NCBI GenBank assembly: GCA_949130495.1
Contig: OX422215.1
Coordinates: 529,711,755-529,775,754 of the forward strand
Direction: 5' to 3'
Source: Sambucus nigra
Taxonomy: Eukaryota > Streptophyta > Magnoliopsida > Dipsacales > Adoxaceae
Length of the DNA: 64,000 nucleotides
Shown here: piece after piece, positions 11,963 to 22,691 of the stretch
Layout: each line of letters begins with the position of its first letter
How positions within the stretch are numbered: the first letter of the stretch is position 1
Made by a program: the position numbers and the translations under genes
The notes under the pieces: generated by a model
The model's database searches: none
What the model was told of the DNA's origin: nothing
Seen by the model: only the letters and a program-made list of their open reading frames with translations

Positions 11963-12373
11963 TGTGACAATTATTATGTAACACAAATAGATAAGAAAAA
12001 AATGATCACCAAGTAGGAACAAGGAATGTAAAATGACAATCACACAACAAAGGATGTACGTGGTTCAGCCAATATGTGCCTACGTCCACAGTGGTGAAGT
12101 CGATGTTATTTCTATATACTCCGGAGAGTGGTTACAGAGAATACAACTTGTCCCTTTGCCCGAGACCTAGGGTTTTATATATATACATGTACATTTAGGT
12201 AAGTGGGGGTGATGGATTCCCCCACGTCTTCCATCTCTCCCTATAACCTCTCTTCATGGGAACGTGAGAAGAGACCGGATCATATTCAGAATTAGAGGCG
12301 GGGGACCTGGACTTTGGGCCGCCAGAACTGGGCTACTCGTCCAGGCCCATGGTCTTAATTTTGGGTACCCACA
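11963..12373 (-). repeat. 3' LTR of the Tat element
   Basis: 411 bp from TGTGAC to ACCCACA on the plus strand. Three extra bases (TAT, 11960-11962) separate it from the target duplication. Stem motif GTGG...CCAC at 12060-12089. The AACTTAGGGGCAAT tract just inside it (minus strand) is the likely polypurine tract. Confidence 0.9.
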
Positions 12374-13272
12374 ATTGCCCCTAAGTTTGTTGGGCCATGT
12401 TTATGGGCTCAATAAATTTAAATGATTATCCATTATGACTCTTTTGCAATTCTTCGAAAGCTGTGAAGTTGATTTTGGCGGCAATCGCTTCGTACCTTGT
12501 GCACTATGATTAGCGAAATTTGAAGGTTTCTTGGGATAGTTACTTTTCTACCGTCGCTTCAATCTTTCCAGCACTTTCCCATTTTTTGTGAGTTCTAGCA
12601 CTTCGTACCTTCTTCTCTCAATCTCCATTCTCATTGCTTCCTTGTCGTTTGGGCCTATGCTTCTTCAATGTTCGAGTCGATCTTCTATCTTGTAAGTTTC
12701 CTCTACCTTTTCTCTATACTTTCTCTTTGAGTTTGTAGTTTTCTAGGGTTTTTCAATGGAGAAGATTGGGAATAGGTCGGTCTCTGAGTTAAGGAAGTTT
12801 TACAACATCCCTGAGTGGGTAGATATTGAGTGTTGTGCCTCCCCTCCTACAAATATTAGAGATATAGATGACACCCACTGGATCCATGTCTTGTTGCTTT
12901 CCCAGGGGGGACTCACTTTTCCTCCCAGTGACTTATTTTTGCATTACTTTGGTTATTTTAACATTGTTCCTACACAATGCTCGCCCAATGTGTGGAAAAT
13001 AGTTAATGACATACATAGAATAAATCAGTTGTATGGTACTAGGTTAGGGCTCGTCGAGGTCTGTTTTTGCTATTCCTTCTCTCGAACTAGCTCTGGTGTC
13101 CTCTACCTCAAAGTTAGGAGCCCTGACAGGGTATTGGTAGTAAATCAACCTGATTCCCAAAAGGACTATTGGCAAGACGGTTTCCTTGCTAGAAACTGGC
13201 AGTTTTCTCCCCAATTTGAAGGGTCGAGGTCTGAGAGGTTCTCTGTTCCCTTTTATGGAGAAGAATACATAG

Positions 13273-13347
13273 GTAGACATTGCTTTGTTGTTTTAACTTT
13301 TGTTAATTTATGATTTTTCTAACTCTTCTTTGCTTTTTCTTCCACAG
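13273..13347 (+). other. Intron 1 of antisense gene 1
   Basis: 75 nt, G/GTAGAC donor and TTTTTCTTCCACAG acceptor. Splicing joins EEYI to ARSKNLEPAL in frame, whereas reading through meets a stop within about 15 codons. Confidence 0.75.
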
Positions 13348-14176
13348 CGAGGTCAAAGAACTTGGAACCAGCTCTCAGCGAGGTTCGTCTCTCGAAATTA
13401 ATTAAGGCTTGGAATATCAGGGAGCCTTTGTGTGACGGCGAGCATCCCAGGTTCTCTACCTTTATGCTCGAGTACAAGAACGTTGGCTCCAGCTTTATAG
13501 CAAGGCCCATGGACAGTATCCTAGAGTTTGATTTTCTCGAAGAGACCGCTGCGGATCTTATTCAGTTGGATGAGGAGGAGAGCAGCTCTAAAGTGACCTT
13601 GTAGGAGCGGTAAGTAATATGGGTGGAGGTAGCTCTGATAGTAGCAGCTCCTCTAATCGCGGGGAGGTTTCTAAAGATTGAGGGTCATCAAGCACTTCTA
13701 GCAGTTCGAGCGAGGAGATGGTTCCTCCAAGGAAAAACTTAATCAGGGATGATTATGAGGAGGACCACGTGCTTCTTGCACAGAGGTCAAAGAAACAAAA
13801 ATCTAATTTTAAGGTTGTGGCTACTGGTTCCCGATCCTCTGCTTAAGAACAGGAGAGAAAGAGGAAGGAAGAGGAGCAGGTGAGGGAGAGAGAGAGAAAA
13901 AAGGAAGAAGAGAAGAAGAAGATGGAGGAGAAGAGGAGGGTAGAGGAAAGGAAGAAGAAAGAGAACGAGAGAGAGGAGGAGAAGAGGAGGTCTGAAGCGA
14001 GGACGAAGGCCGGCCAGGCCTTGGTGCCGGTGTCTGCACTGCCCGAGGGGACTTTTGTTGTAATTTCCCCTCAGTTGGCCCCCGCTTTGCTCGAGAGAGC
14101 TGTCCTCCCAACTGATCGCCAAAGGGCGGTAGGGTCCGAACAATTGGCCCTTCAGGCTAGTCAAAGACTAGCTCTG

Positions 14177-14252
14177 GTAAGGTTTTTCCCTTCTCTCCCA
14201 TGTTTTTATGAATTCCCTCATTTCCCTCATCTAATATCTTCTTTTTTTGTAG
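14177..14252 (+). other. Intron 2 of antisense gene 1
   Basis: 76 nt, CTG/GTAAGG donor and TTCTTTTTTTGTAG/TTT acceptor, phase 0. Removes an in-frame stop and joins QRLAL to FITDFAVLYHSRDEL. Confidence 0.75.
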
Positions 14253-14909
14253 TTTATTACTGACTTCGCCGTGTTGTATCATTCACGCGATGAGCTGGTG
14301 AAGAGAAACAACGAGCTGGAGAAGGAAAATGCTGCCCTGAAGCTGAAGGGTAGAGAGCTCGAGGCTAGATTTAAAGCCATTGATGCTGCTCAGATTTCAT
14401 CCGACCTGGCTCTTGCTACTGCCAACAATGAGAAGGATGCGACAGTCAAGGATTAGAAAGAGCTGTGACAGGCCTACGACCTGGTTTGCTCGAGAAAACT
14501 AGCGATTATTGAGGACAACAGGGTGCTGTTTGAAGAGCTGAAGAAGAAGGAGTCTGAGGCTGTCACTGCCAAGGAGGACTCATATAATTCTAGTTGGGCT
14601 GCAGCGTACGAGGATGCTGAAGTTCAGATTGGCTATATTAGTCATCTGAACTTTAAGAAGGGATGGAACAAGGCCCTTTTAGCCGATGGCATCGACATAG
14701 ACTCTCCCATATTTGACGAGCATGACCCGAGTTCGAAACCGACCATGGATGAGGTCACTACCCCAACTGTTGAAGGTGCTGACCCTGTACCTCAGGCGTC
14801 CCCTGCTGATGCCTCCCTCATCGCGGCGATAGAGATTACCCCTACCGAGGGCGGTGCTCCTGCTGATGCTAATAAGGATAAGGGTACATCGACCTCTGAG
14901 GTTACTTAA

Positions 14910-15079
14910 CTAGTTATCTGCTAGGACTTCTTTGTATTTTTGTTTTTTTCTATCTGTAAACATTCCTTTTACTGTTCGATGTAATTTCAACCTTCATTAA
15001 TGAAAAAGTCTTCTATTTCTTGGTGCACTGATTTGTCTCTTTCTTTCCCTTGTCTTTTGATTGCCTGTAGTTAATTGAT
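14910..15079 (+). other. Spacer between the two antisense genes
   Basis: T-rich stretch with AATGAAAAAG near 15000, a possible plant-type polyadenylation signal for antisense gene 1, and a pyrimidine-rich run ending TTGCCTGTAG (15061-15070) that could serve as a splice acceptor. No ORF. Confidence 0.4.
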
Positions 15080-16009
15080 ATGGATGATTACATTCCTGTT
15101 ACTTCCCAATTGGGCAGGACCCTTGGTCCCAATGCGAGTCCCGAAGTTCACTAGGCATTCGTTAAGATTTGTAAATCTCGTAGATCTAGGAATTAGATGT
15201 ATAAGGAGCAATCTGAACTTATGGCCAAGCTGAAGGACAGACTCCAGTAAATGGAAGAGGTTGGTGCTTCAGTGCAAGAAGAAGTGAATGCGTTAAGAGC
15301 AAAGCTTCTCGATGCATCCGAGATCAACCAGGTTGGTGAGATTCTTCAGTAAGAGAATGACGTTCTGAGGAAAGAAGTCTCACGACTTAGGGAGCATGTG
15401 TCGAGTACTTCTTCAGCAGTATTACAAGGTTTCTCATCATCACAAACTATAGCTGGTCAGAGTGTTACTCCTCTTGTGCCACGAGGTCCCACTCGCCCAC
15501 TCATTCCGCGAACTGGTAGGAGCTCTAGGAGCCGAAACACGGAAGAGGAATAACTTCGAGATAGGGAAATGGAAGAGCTCCGTGGTGATGTCCAGCGAGC
15601 ATATGTGATTGCTGCTGGGCTTCAAAGGGATGTCACTCGGTTGCGGTACTTGTTTAATAAAGGTCCTCGGCAAACGTGGCCTGACAGCTACGACCAGGGT
15701 TGGTCAGATGCTCCAATAAGGTTATCTGAGTTCGAGGAGCTTTCTTTTATCAGGAGGTAGCTGAGTGCCTTGAAAGAGCTGCAAGTTCCGAGGAAATCGA
15801 TGCTATGGTATCGTCATGAGATGTCTCCCTCAACCCTGATGCCTAACCCCTTCCGAAGGGATGATCAATGTATCCACATTGATGCCATCCCCCGACAATT
15901 ATTGGAGTCGGATGCGAATGAGGTTGTGGATGAGTTAGCTCCTGCTCCCGATGACGGACGAAGAGCTCGAGTGGCTGATTATCTCGCGCAGAGACCTCCC
16001 CGCCATTGA
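15080..16009 (+). pseudogene. Antisense ORF 2 of the Tat element
   Basis: One reading frame of about 310 codons from MDDYIPVTSQLGRTLG (15080) to QRPPRH and a stop at 16007-16009. It has no frameshift but six internal stops. At each one a Gln codon one C-to-T change away would fit the local sequence. The N-terminal half is predicted coiled coil (KEQSELMAKLKDRLQ, ENDVLRKEVSRLREH), the middle is Ser/Thr/Pro-rich, and the C-terminal half includes GLQRDVTRLRYLFNKGPRQ and a PNPFRRDD segment. I recognise no domain. It points the same way as antisense gene 1, about 170 bp downstream, so it could be a second gene or a distal exon; an acceptor-like TTGCCTGTAG precedes it at 15070. Confidence 0.6.
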
Positions 16010-16692
16010 GATTTTACCGATTGTTATTTTTTGTATTTTTGATAATGTAAATGCCTTGGGCGAGCTCGCCGACTAAACCTGTATCACCATTGTTGTAAAT
16101 ATGATGAATTAATGAAAATTTTGTGTTTTGGGCAATTTTGCCGACTAAACTTGTGCATCATATTCTTCATATTCTTGTCGCTTTATAATCTTCTTAGTTT
16201 GTTTTGTCATGAGAGTGTCCTCTAAGTCCAGTATAATACCGAGATACCATTGTGCACCACTTTACCTTTTAGGTTGTGTCGTCACAGTCCCTTAGGCCTA
16301 AGTGGGGCAATTAGCGAGGACACACGTGGTGTTGGATGCTTTATCCGATTAGGATTTTACTTAACTGAAGTAGGTTTAATTATCAGTATAGAATTTGGTC
16401 ATATTGCCTAAGGATCCCTTGTAGGTCTTCATATATTGCCAGGGGAAATGCTAAGAGGTCCTTCGTGTTTCATAACGATGACCTGAGGAGGGATATTTCC
16501 CTGTTATAGTGTAGTGATCAATGTGCCTGTTATTTAGAAAAGATGTGTGATAAATGCAGTTGTTACTCATCAGAATGTAACAAATTAAATAACTTTCATT
16601 AATCATAAGGGAAATGATCTTCTAGTTTCATAACAAAAGAATAAAAGAAAGATCTAAAAATAGAATCTCTTGAGATTGGTTGCGTTCCATGC
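16010..16692. other. Non-coding spacer between integrase and antisense ORF 2
   Basis: About 680 bp between the convergent ends of pol (minus) and antisense ORF 2 (plus). Contains two GGGC(A/G)A(T/G)CT-GCCGACTAAACTTGT-like repeats (near 16058 and 16130), each followed by a TTGT/ATCAT stretch, and AATGAAAATT near 16112. No supportable ORF. Confidence 0.45.
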
Positions 16693-18050
16693 TCATGGTA
16701 TTTCTCTGCCTTCCATCGTTTCTAAGTGATAGGCACCCTGTAGATCATCTCTGGTTATCTTAAAGGGTCCTTCCCAGTTTGGGCCTATCTTGTCGTCTGA
16801 TGGTTTCACTGCGCTGCCCAGGACTTTCCTAAGAACGTAGTCCCCAACTCGGAATGTCCTTGGGTTAACCCTTTTGTTGTAATTCCTTGCGAGCTGTTGC
16901 TGGTAGCTCGCTAGTTTCACTAGGGCTAGCTCCCGGCGCTCATCGGCTAGGTCGAGCTCAACGAGAAATGCTGCATCATTATGGCCCTGGTCGATAAGGT
17001 TGGACCTATTGTTGGCCAACCTGCTTCTAGTGGGATGACTGCTTCCATGCCATATGTCAGCGAAAATGGTGTTTCTCCTGTCTCTCGCCGAGGAGTGGTT
17101 CTATATGCCCATAGGATATGGAGTAGTTCATTTACCCATGCGCCTTTGGATCGCTCCAATCGCTTCTTTATTCCATCGATCATAGTTTTGTTGGAAGCCT
17201 CATCCTGGCCATTGCTCTAAGGGTAGTCCACGGAACTGAAGTGGTGTCTGATACCTTATTCCTTACAGAGATTCTGAAAGGATCCGCTTTTGAACTGTGT
17301 TCCATTATTTGTCATGATGGTCCTAGGGATGCCAAAATGAGTGATTATATTCCTCCATATGAACCTTATCATATCAGCATCTCGAATGTTTGCCAGGGGT
17401 TCCACATCGATCCATTTGGTGAAGTAGTCAGTTGCAACCAACAGATATTTGCGATTGCCGCTGGTGGTAGGTAGTGGTCCCATGATGTCCATTCCCCATT
17501 GGGCGAATGGCCATGGGATGGTTAGTGATTTTAGATCACTGGCGGGTTGATGGACCATAGGAGTGTGAAGTTGGAATTTGAGGCATTTACGAACATACAC
17601 CGTAGAGTCCCTTTGCCTATATGGCCACCAATAGCCTTCCTTCATTGCTCGAAAAGCTATAGAACTTCCTCTGATATGGCCTCCACAGACTCCTTCGTGA
17701 AGCTCGTGGAGCAATTGCTCGACATCCCCTGGGTGAACGCATTGGAGGAAGGGGCCAGAGAAGGATCTCTTATACAAGCTGCCTTCTCGGGATAAGTGAA
17801 AGTGAGCAGCTTTGACTCTTATCTGGTGGGCAGTTTTCTTGTCATTCGGAAGTGTGCCATCCTTTAAATAGTTCCTTAAGCGGTCTATCCAGTTGGGGGC
17901 TGATCTCACCTGGAGTACCTGTTCCATGTTTGGTGGCTTGCTGTCACGGCTGATGCTCGGACGAGTGAGGAAATCGATGGGGATGGTTCTTCTTAGGTCA
18001 AACTTGACTGCCGATCTTAGGGATGCTAGGGCATCATCATGTCTATTCAT
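16693..18050 (-). pseudogene. Integrase region of the Tat element, inactivated
   Basis: Integrase inserts the cDNA into the host genome. From the N-terminus: a degraded zinc-binding segment (HEGVCGGHIRG... then CLKFQLH, where a Cys-X2-Cys is expected), the catalytic core with WGMDIMGPLP carrying the first Asp and DYFTKWIDVEPL, the second catalytic site read as MTNNGTQF, then [18 protein letters not shown] and a C-terminal GDYVLRK...GPNWEGPFKI domain. The second catalytic Asp is Asn (codon AAT at 17307-17309), a G-to-A change that should abolish activity. The reading frame breaks near 17256. The first 30 or so residues (NRHDDALASL) are the end of the second RNase H. Confidence 0.85.
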
Positions 18051-18395
18051 CCCCTGGGAAACTACTGGACTTGGACCTCTTCGAAGCTTGCCATTAGTTT
18101 TTTAACTAAGGCGAGGTAAGCTGCCATCCTGTCATCTTTTGCATTGTAGTCTCCACTTATCTGATTGGAGACTCACTGGGAATCGTCGAATACCTGTAAA
18201 TGTCTTGCCCCCAAAGTGTGCACCTTTTGGAGACTGGCTATCAAGGCTTCGTATTCTGCTTCGTTGTTGGAGGCTGTAAATCTAAGCCTGATTCCTTATT
18301 CAAGGATTGTATTCTCTGGGGTCACGAGGACAATGCCTACTCCTGCCCCCTTGGAATTAGAGGCTCCATCAACAAACAGTCTCCAGGTTTCCACT
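18000..18395 (-). pseudogene. Second (plant/archaeal-type) RNase H domain of the Tat element
   Basis: Follows the normal RNase H and precedes integrase, the arrangement typical of Tat elements. WRLFVDGASNSKGAG gives the first catalytic Asp, NNEAEYEAL the Glu, DDSQ the second Asp (usually SDSQ) and HDDALA the last Asp. Two in-frame stops interrupt it (near 18295 and in the LQVFDDSQ region). The extra domain is thought to help degrade the RNA of the RNA/DNA hybrid; that is family knowledge, not visible here. Confidence 0.75.
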
Positions 18396-18499
18396 ACTTC
18401 TTGATTCTCCTTTCGAGTTGGTGGTTGAGGTTGGTTGGAGGGTTCCTTGCCCGTGAATTCAGCTATGAAATCAGCAAGGATCTGCCCTTCGATTTTGGT

Positions 18500-18949
18500 C
18501 CTTGGTTGAAATTGGATGTCAAATCGTCCGAGCTCGACTGACCATTTGGAGAGTCTACTCGACAAATCCGCTTTCCTCAAGACTGCCTTAAAGGGGTGTG
18601 ATGTGAGGAAAATGATAGAGTGGGCCTCAAAATAGTGCTTCAGCTTCCTCGAGGCTACTACTAGTGCAAAGGCGAGCTTCTCCAATGGTAGGTACCTTTG
18701 CTCGGCGTCCAGTAAGGACTTGCTTGCATAATAAACGGGGTGCTGGATTCCTGCAACTTCGCATATTAACGTATAGCTAACAGTGTGGTTGGAAACATAG
18801 AGGTACAAGTACAAAGAATCTGTTCGTTGTGGTATGATGAGCAGTGGTGCAGAGCTTAAGTAAGACTTGAGCTCGACCAATGCTCGCGAGCAATCTGGGC
18901 TCCATTCTATCGTTTTGCTTCCTTTTAGAAGCTGTAAAAAGGCTTGCAC
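18500..18949 (-). pseudogene. RNase H domain of the Tat element
   Basis: Open stretch of about 150 residues after the reverse transcriptase: IEWSPDCSRALVELKSYLS, then LYLYVSNHTVSYTL (usual form YLAVS...VSAVLV), HPVYYASKSLLDAEQRYLPLEKLAFALV and the LTSHPFKAVLRKADLSSRLSKW connection segment, then ADFIAEFTG. It removes the RNA template during reverse transcription. This part is open, but the upstream fusion to the reverse transcriptase is broken near 18950-19036. Confidence 0.8.
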
Positions 18950-18950
18950 T

Positions 18951-19990
18951 TCTCGAAGGATTTAGAGATGAAGCGATTTAGTGCAGCGAGAATACTAGTG
19001 AGCTTCTGTACATCTCGGATTGTGTGGGGGGGGTTTCACCCTATTGATTGCATCGATCTGGTCTGGGTTAGCCTCTTTGCCTCTCTTACTGACCAAGTAT
19101 CCAAGAAATTTTCCTGACTGGACACCGAAGGAACACATGCCGCGTTAAGCTTCAATCGGTACTTCCTGAGGATTTCGAAGGTGTTTGACAGGTCAGAGAG
19201 GTGATTTTCCTTCTTCTTACTTTTGACGAGCATGTCGTCGATGTAGACCTCCATGGTGTCTCCCATCTGACCCTTAAACATTTTGTTAACCAGCTATTGA
19301 TAGGTTGCCCCTACATTCTTGAGTCCGAAGGGCATGACCTTGTAGCAGTATAACCCAACTGTCATGATGAACGCCGTTTCGTCCTGTTCTGGGGCATATA
19401 TGGGGATCTGGTGATACCCTGAGTATGCGTCCTGGAAACTCATTCGCTCATGAGCTGCGGTGACGTCTACTAGTTGGTCTATTTTTGGGAGGGGGAAACT
19501 ATCTTTAGGGCATGCTTTGTTGAGGTCAGTGAAGTCGATGCAAACTCTCCACTTTCCATTGCTTTTTGGAACTACTACCGGGTTGGATAGCCACTTGGTG
19601 AATTGTACTTCCCGTATGGACCTTGCATCCAACAGTTTTTTAACCTCTTTCTCTACCGCTTTGGCCTTCTCGGGTGTAGTTCACCATGCCTTCTGCGTGA
19701 TTGGTTTGAAGGCATGATCGATATGCAACTGATGGCAGACCATACTAGGATCGATTCCAGGTAGCTCGTATGGCTCCCATGCGAAAATATCAATGTTCTG
19801 TCTCAGTAGGGTTATCAAGTCCTTCTGCTCCTCGTCGGTGAGGGATGTTTCAATCAAGAAGACTCTACTACTGTCTCCATCTCCAGCCGTGACTTCTACC
19901 AGGTCCTCGATGACACTCTCGAAGGGGAGGAGCCTGGTCTCCTCTACTCCAGGTCTTCTATACTTTAATTTCTATTTAGAAGGTGTCAAA
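18951..19990 (-). pseudogene. Reverse transcriptase of the Tat element
   Basis: Recognisable blocks in order: DLITLLRQNIDIFAW, PGIDPSMVCHQLHI, VVVPKSNGKWRVCIDFTDLN (fingers), KDSFPLPKIDQLVD, DAYSGYHQIPI (first catalytic Asp), MPFGLKNVGATYQ, then VYIDDMLVKSK holding the catalytic YIDD pair (19234-19245). Breaks: a stop after ATYQ near 19291, a stop after ITQKAW near 19680, and frame loss after about 19036. The polymerase fold is otherwise complete, so this is recent decay of a full-length enzyme. Confidence 0.88.
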
Positions 19991-20040
19991 CCTTCTTTAA
20001 CTTTCTCGATGGGCTGATCGGACTTCTTCTATGGATTTGG

Positions 20041-20589
20041 TCAGATGGCTGCTATGAAACACATTCTTGCCATTGCTTGGTCGTCGTGGATCTCCATTAC
20101 TCCTCTCTTGGTTAAATACTTGAGTTTCTGATGGTAGGTCGAGGAGACTGCCTTCATCGCATGAAGCCATCCCCTGCCGAGGATGGCCTGGTATGGCGAG
20201 TCGATGTCGACTACCAAAAATTTGATCATCTTAGAGACGTTTCCAGCGCGCATTGATAGTACAATCTTTCCCAAGGGCATAGTTATTTTTCCAGCGAAGC
20301 CATCTAAAGGTACAGTAGCTTCCTTTAGGTTGGTAACGCTTAACTTCAACTTTCTGAATAGGTCGAGATACATTACTTCGGACGAGCTTCCTTGATCGAT
20401 GAGCAACTTTTCGACGTCAAAGTTGGCTATCCTAAGTGTAATGATCAGAGCATCATGATGTGGGGTCCTTAATCCCACCAGATCTTCATCTGTGAAGACA
20501 ATATGCTTGTTATAGTTGACGTCATATGCTCGTCGACGCTTACTTGACTGTGACTTCACTAGATCGATCTGAAAAGCCTGCATTACCAC
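20041..20589 (-). pseudogene. Aspartic protease region of the Tat element
   Basis: 182 open codons. The active-site motif reads LLIDQGSSSEVMYLDLF; the D-x-G-S-S form, rather than DTG, is usual in Tat elements. ILGRGWLHAMKAV near the C-terminus is the second conserved block. The protease frees Gag and Pol products inside the particle. The N-terminal part (SSKRRRAYDVNYNKHIVFTDED) links to Gag, and a frame change near 20590 separates the two. Nothing in the catalytic motif itself looks broken. Confidence 0.85.
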
Positions 20590-22209
20590 TATAAGTTTTT
20601 TTCATCTCCATTCGAGCTGAATTTCCTTGTATCTTCCTGGCATCAGATGCCCCATGAATTACCATGAACTCATGTCCAGCGTCATCTTCCAGCACGTTGT
20701 CAGGTTTCGCCTCTCTATTGGCAGCCACTTTCTCGGCCCCTTTCTCCACAAAATCATTCAAATGCCCAGACTGAGCCAGCTCCTCGAGGTGAGACTTAAG
20801 GGCTTTAGAGTGCTCAGTCTTATATCCTCCCTCTTTGTGAAAAGTGCATCTTAGCACATTGTTCCTCTTCAAGGGATCTCCTCCCATCTTCCTGGGCCAC
20901 TTGATGAAGGGCTCATCTTTGATCATCACGAGAATTTTGTAAATTGGTTCTTTGAAGACAGTGTTGACCGCTTGGAATTCTTTTGATGCATCATTGTTCC
21001 CTCCGTTCTTGGAGCCATTTTTGCCCCCGTTCTTTCCTCCTTTCTTCTGGTTCTCAGCTTTGTCACTTCCCTTGGTAGTGAGTTTAGCTCGACCATTTTC
21101 TCCTGTACTGAGGTGGGTGATATCCTCCACTTTAGCATACTTTTTGATGCGAGCCATTCGGTCGTCAATAGTCATAGCCTCCTTCTTTGTCAGGGAATGG
21201 TAAAGAAGGGAAGAGATGGGTAGCCCAATTTTGAAAGAGGCCACTGCCACTGGCTCCGAGCAATCTTCGACCTCGTTGAATAACTCCCAGTACCTCTTCG
21301 CGTAGTCTCGGAGTGTCTCTTGAGGCATTTTCTTCATTGTCAGTAAAGCATCCATCCTTTTGGGATGGGAGCTTCTAGTGATGAACCGGGACGTAAAGAG
21401 CTCAGCCAGGGATTTGAAACTTCTGATGGACCGATGGGGGAGTCTTTCAAACCATTTCTGCACCACATCATGCAGGCTCGAGGGGAAAATACGGCACATC
21501 AATGCATCCCGGTGATTCCAGAGGGCCATAGCCTTCCGGTATTGTGTGACGTGATCGATGGGTCAGTCTTACCGTCATAAATCTTGAACCTTGGAATGAC
21601 AAATTTCTTGTGGGCTTCTTCTTCTTCGATTTTCCTCGTAAAGGGTGACTTCATCTGGGTTTTAAGAGCTCGCCTAGAGAGTTCTCTGGTCGATCTGGTA
21701 CCATGGTGGGCAGGATGTTGGTCCATTTCCCTGTGGACAAGGTTTCATATGTTCTCGATGCTGCGAGTAGGGCTCTGGTAGAGGCGAGCTCTTCGCAACT
21801 GCTCGCGGAGGTCATTGTCTGATTCGCCTTCCTCCATCTTTTGAGATCCTCGCCTGGGGATCCTTCCTTGGCTGCGAGACTTTCTCGCCTGAGGTCTAGG
21901 AGTACGATATGGACATCTCCTGTTATCATGATGGCGCTCTCTCTCCAGACTTTCCAGTCTTCTTTTTAGGCGAGCATTCTCAGCCTCGTGTTTACGAGAA
22001 GACTCCCTTTGCTCGTGGAGCCTTGCCTCGTATGCATCAATCAGTCTGGATATCTGCGTGGACCTCGATGGTCCTTGGCTTTTTCTTGAGGCTGGCCTTT
22101 CTAAACGAGCCCTTTTATCTGAACGTCGAACTTCATACCTAATCCTACAAGGAGCGGGTGGTTCTTGAATATCCCCTCCCTGGGGGACATTGCTGCTGTG
22201 ACCAAACAT
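20590..22209 (-). pseudogene. Gag of the Tat element
   Basis: Start codon at 22207-22209, about 70 bp after the 5' LTR. The N-terminal 150 residues (MFGHSSNVPQGGDIQEPPAP) are Arg/Glu-rich with a long helix (RLIDAYEARLHEQRESSRKH). The capsid-like domain reads DALMCRIFPSSLHDVVQKWF...SLAELFTSRFI, matching the retrotransposon gag family. The nucleocapsid-like part has CTFHKEGGYKTEH, a degraded zinc knuckle. Breaks: a TGA at 21745-21747 in the run SIENI-stop-NLVHREMDQH (CGA to TGA is the likely event), a one-base deletion near 21556 after KIYDGKTDP, and a frame change into protease at about 20590. Homologous to the truncated gags at 6499 and 46858. Confidence 0.85.
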
Positions 22210-22257
22210 CTTAAATTCCTTCCTTGGTGTGGGCTCTTCTCAGGGAAAGATGAACAG

Positions 22258-22275
22258 TTCCCACAGACGGCGCTA
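22258..22275 (-). other. Primer-binding region of the Tat element
   Basis: On the minus strand the 5' LTR end ACCACA is followed by ATTAGCGCCGTCTGTGGG. One G-to-A change relative to TGGCGCC of the sister elements at 6434 and 46793. Confidence 0.8.
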
Positions 22276-22277
22276 AT

Positions 22278-22691
22278 TGTGGTGAAAATTATTATGTAAC
22301 ACAAATAGATAAGAAAAAAGCGATCACCAAGTAGGAACAAGGAATGTAAAATGACAATCACACAACAAAGGATGTACGTGGTTCAGCCAATATGTGCCTA
22401 CGTCCATGGTGGTGCAGTCGATGTTATTTCTATATACTCCGGAGAGTGGTTACAGAGAATACAACTTGTCCCTTTGCCCCAGACCTAGCGTTTTATATAT
22501 ATACATGTACATTTAGGTAAGTGGGGGTGATGAATTCCCCCACGTCTTCCATCTCTCCCTATAACCTCTCTATATGGGAACGTGAGAAGAGACCGGATCA
22601 TATTCAGAATAAGAGGTGGGGTACCTGGACTTTGGGCAGCCAGAATTGGGCTACTCGTCCAGGCCCATTGTCTTAATCTTGGGTACCCACA
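22278..22691 (-). repeat. 5' LTR of the Tat element
   Basis: 414 bp, same ends as the 3' LTR. A handful of substitutions plus a small indel at the edge (TGTGGTGAAAATT versus TGTGACAATT) separate the two LTRs. Confidence 0.9.

Larger units (their letters stand above)
12756..14909 (+). pseudogene. Antisense gene 1 of the Tat element (gypsy-associated aORF), spliced
   Basis: Opposite in direction to gag-pol. Start at 12756 (MEKIGNRSVSELRKF). The first exon has the LSQGGLTFPPSDLF...PTQCSPNVWKIV...GVLYLKVR pattern of the 'putative gypsy-type transposon' family (Pfam Transposase_28). Intron 1 is 13273-13347 and intron 2 is 14177-14252; both have GT/AG ends and pyrimidine-rich acceptors, and both keep the frame. 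Later exons hold a Ser-rich stretch, a Lys/Glu coiled coil (13860-13990) and a second coiled coil (14280-14560); the stop is at 14907-14909. Breaks: a frame change near 13600 and stops near 13678, 13844, 14454 and 14466, several explicable by single C-to-T changes. Tat elements are known to carry antisense ORFs; the function is unknown. Confidence 0.75.
11963..22691 (-). mobile_element. Tat-lineage Ty3/gypsy retrotransposon with antisense genes
   Basis: Complete 10.7-kb element. LTRs 11963-12373 (3') and 22278-22691 (5'). The target duplication ATACA lies at 11955-11959 and 22692-22696, and copy 2 holds the unoccupied site. Minus-strand order is gag, protease, reverse transcriptase, RNase H, second RNase H, integrase. 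The second RNase H and the large region between integrase and 3' LTR mark the Tat lineage. That region carries two plus-strand genes (12756-14909, 15080-16009). The LTRs differ by about 5% by eye. Several stops and frameshifts make it inactive. Confidence 0.92.

Noticed and set aside
13787..14164. Minus-strand Leu- and Ser-rich ORFs opposite the coiled coil of antisense gene 1
   Set aside because: Shadow translations of a GAG/GAA-rich coding repeat on the other strand.
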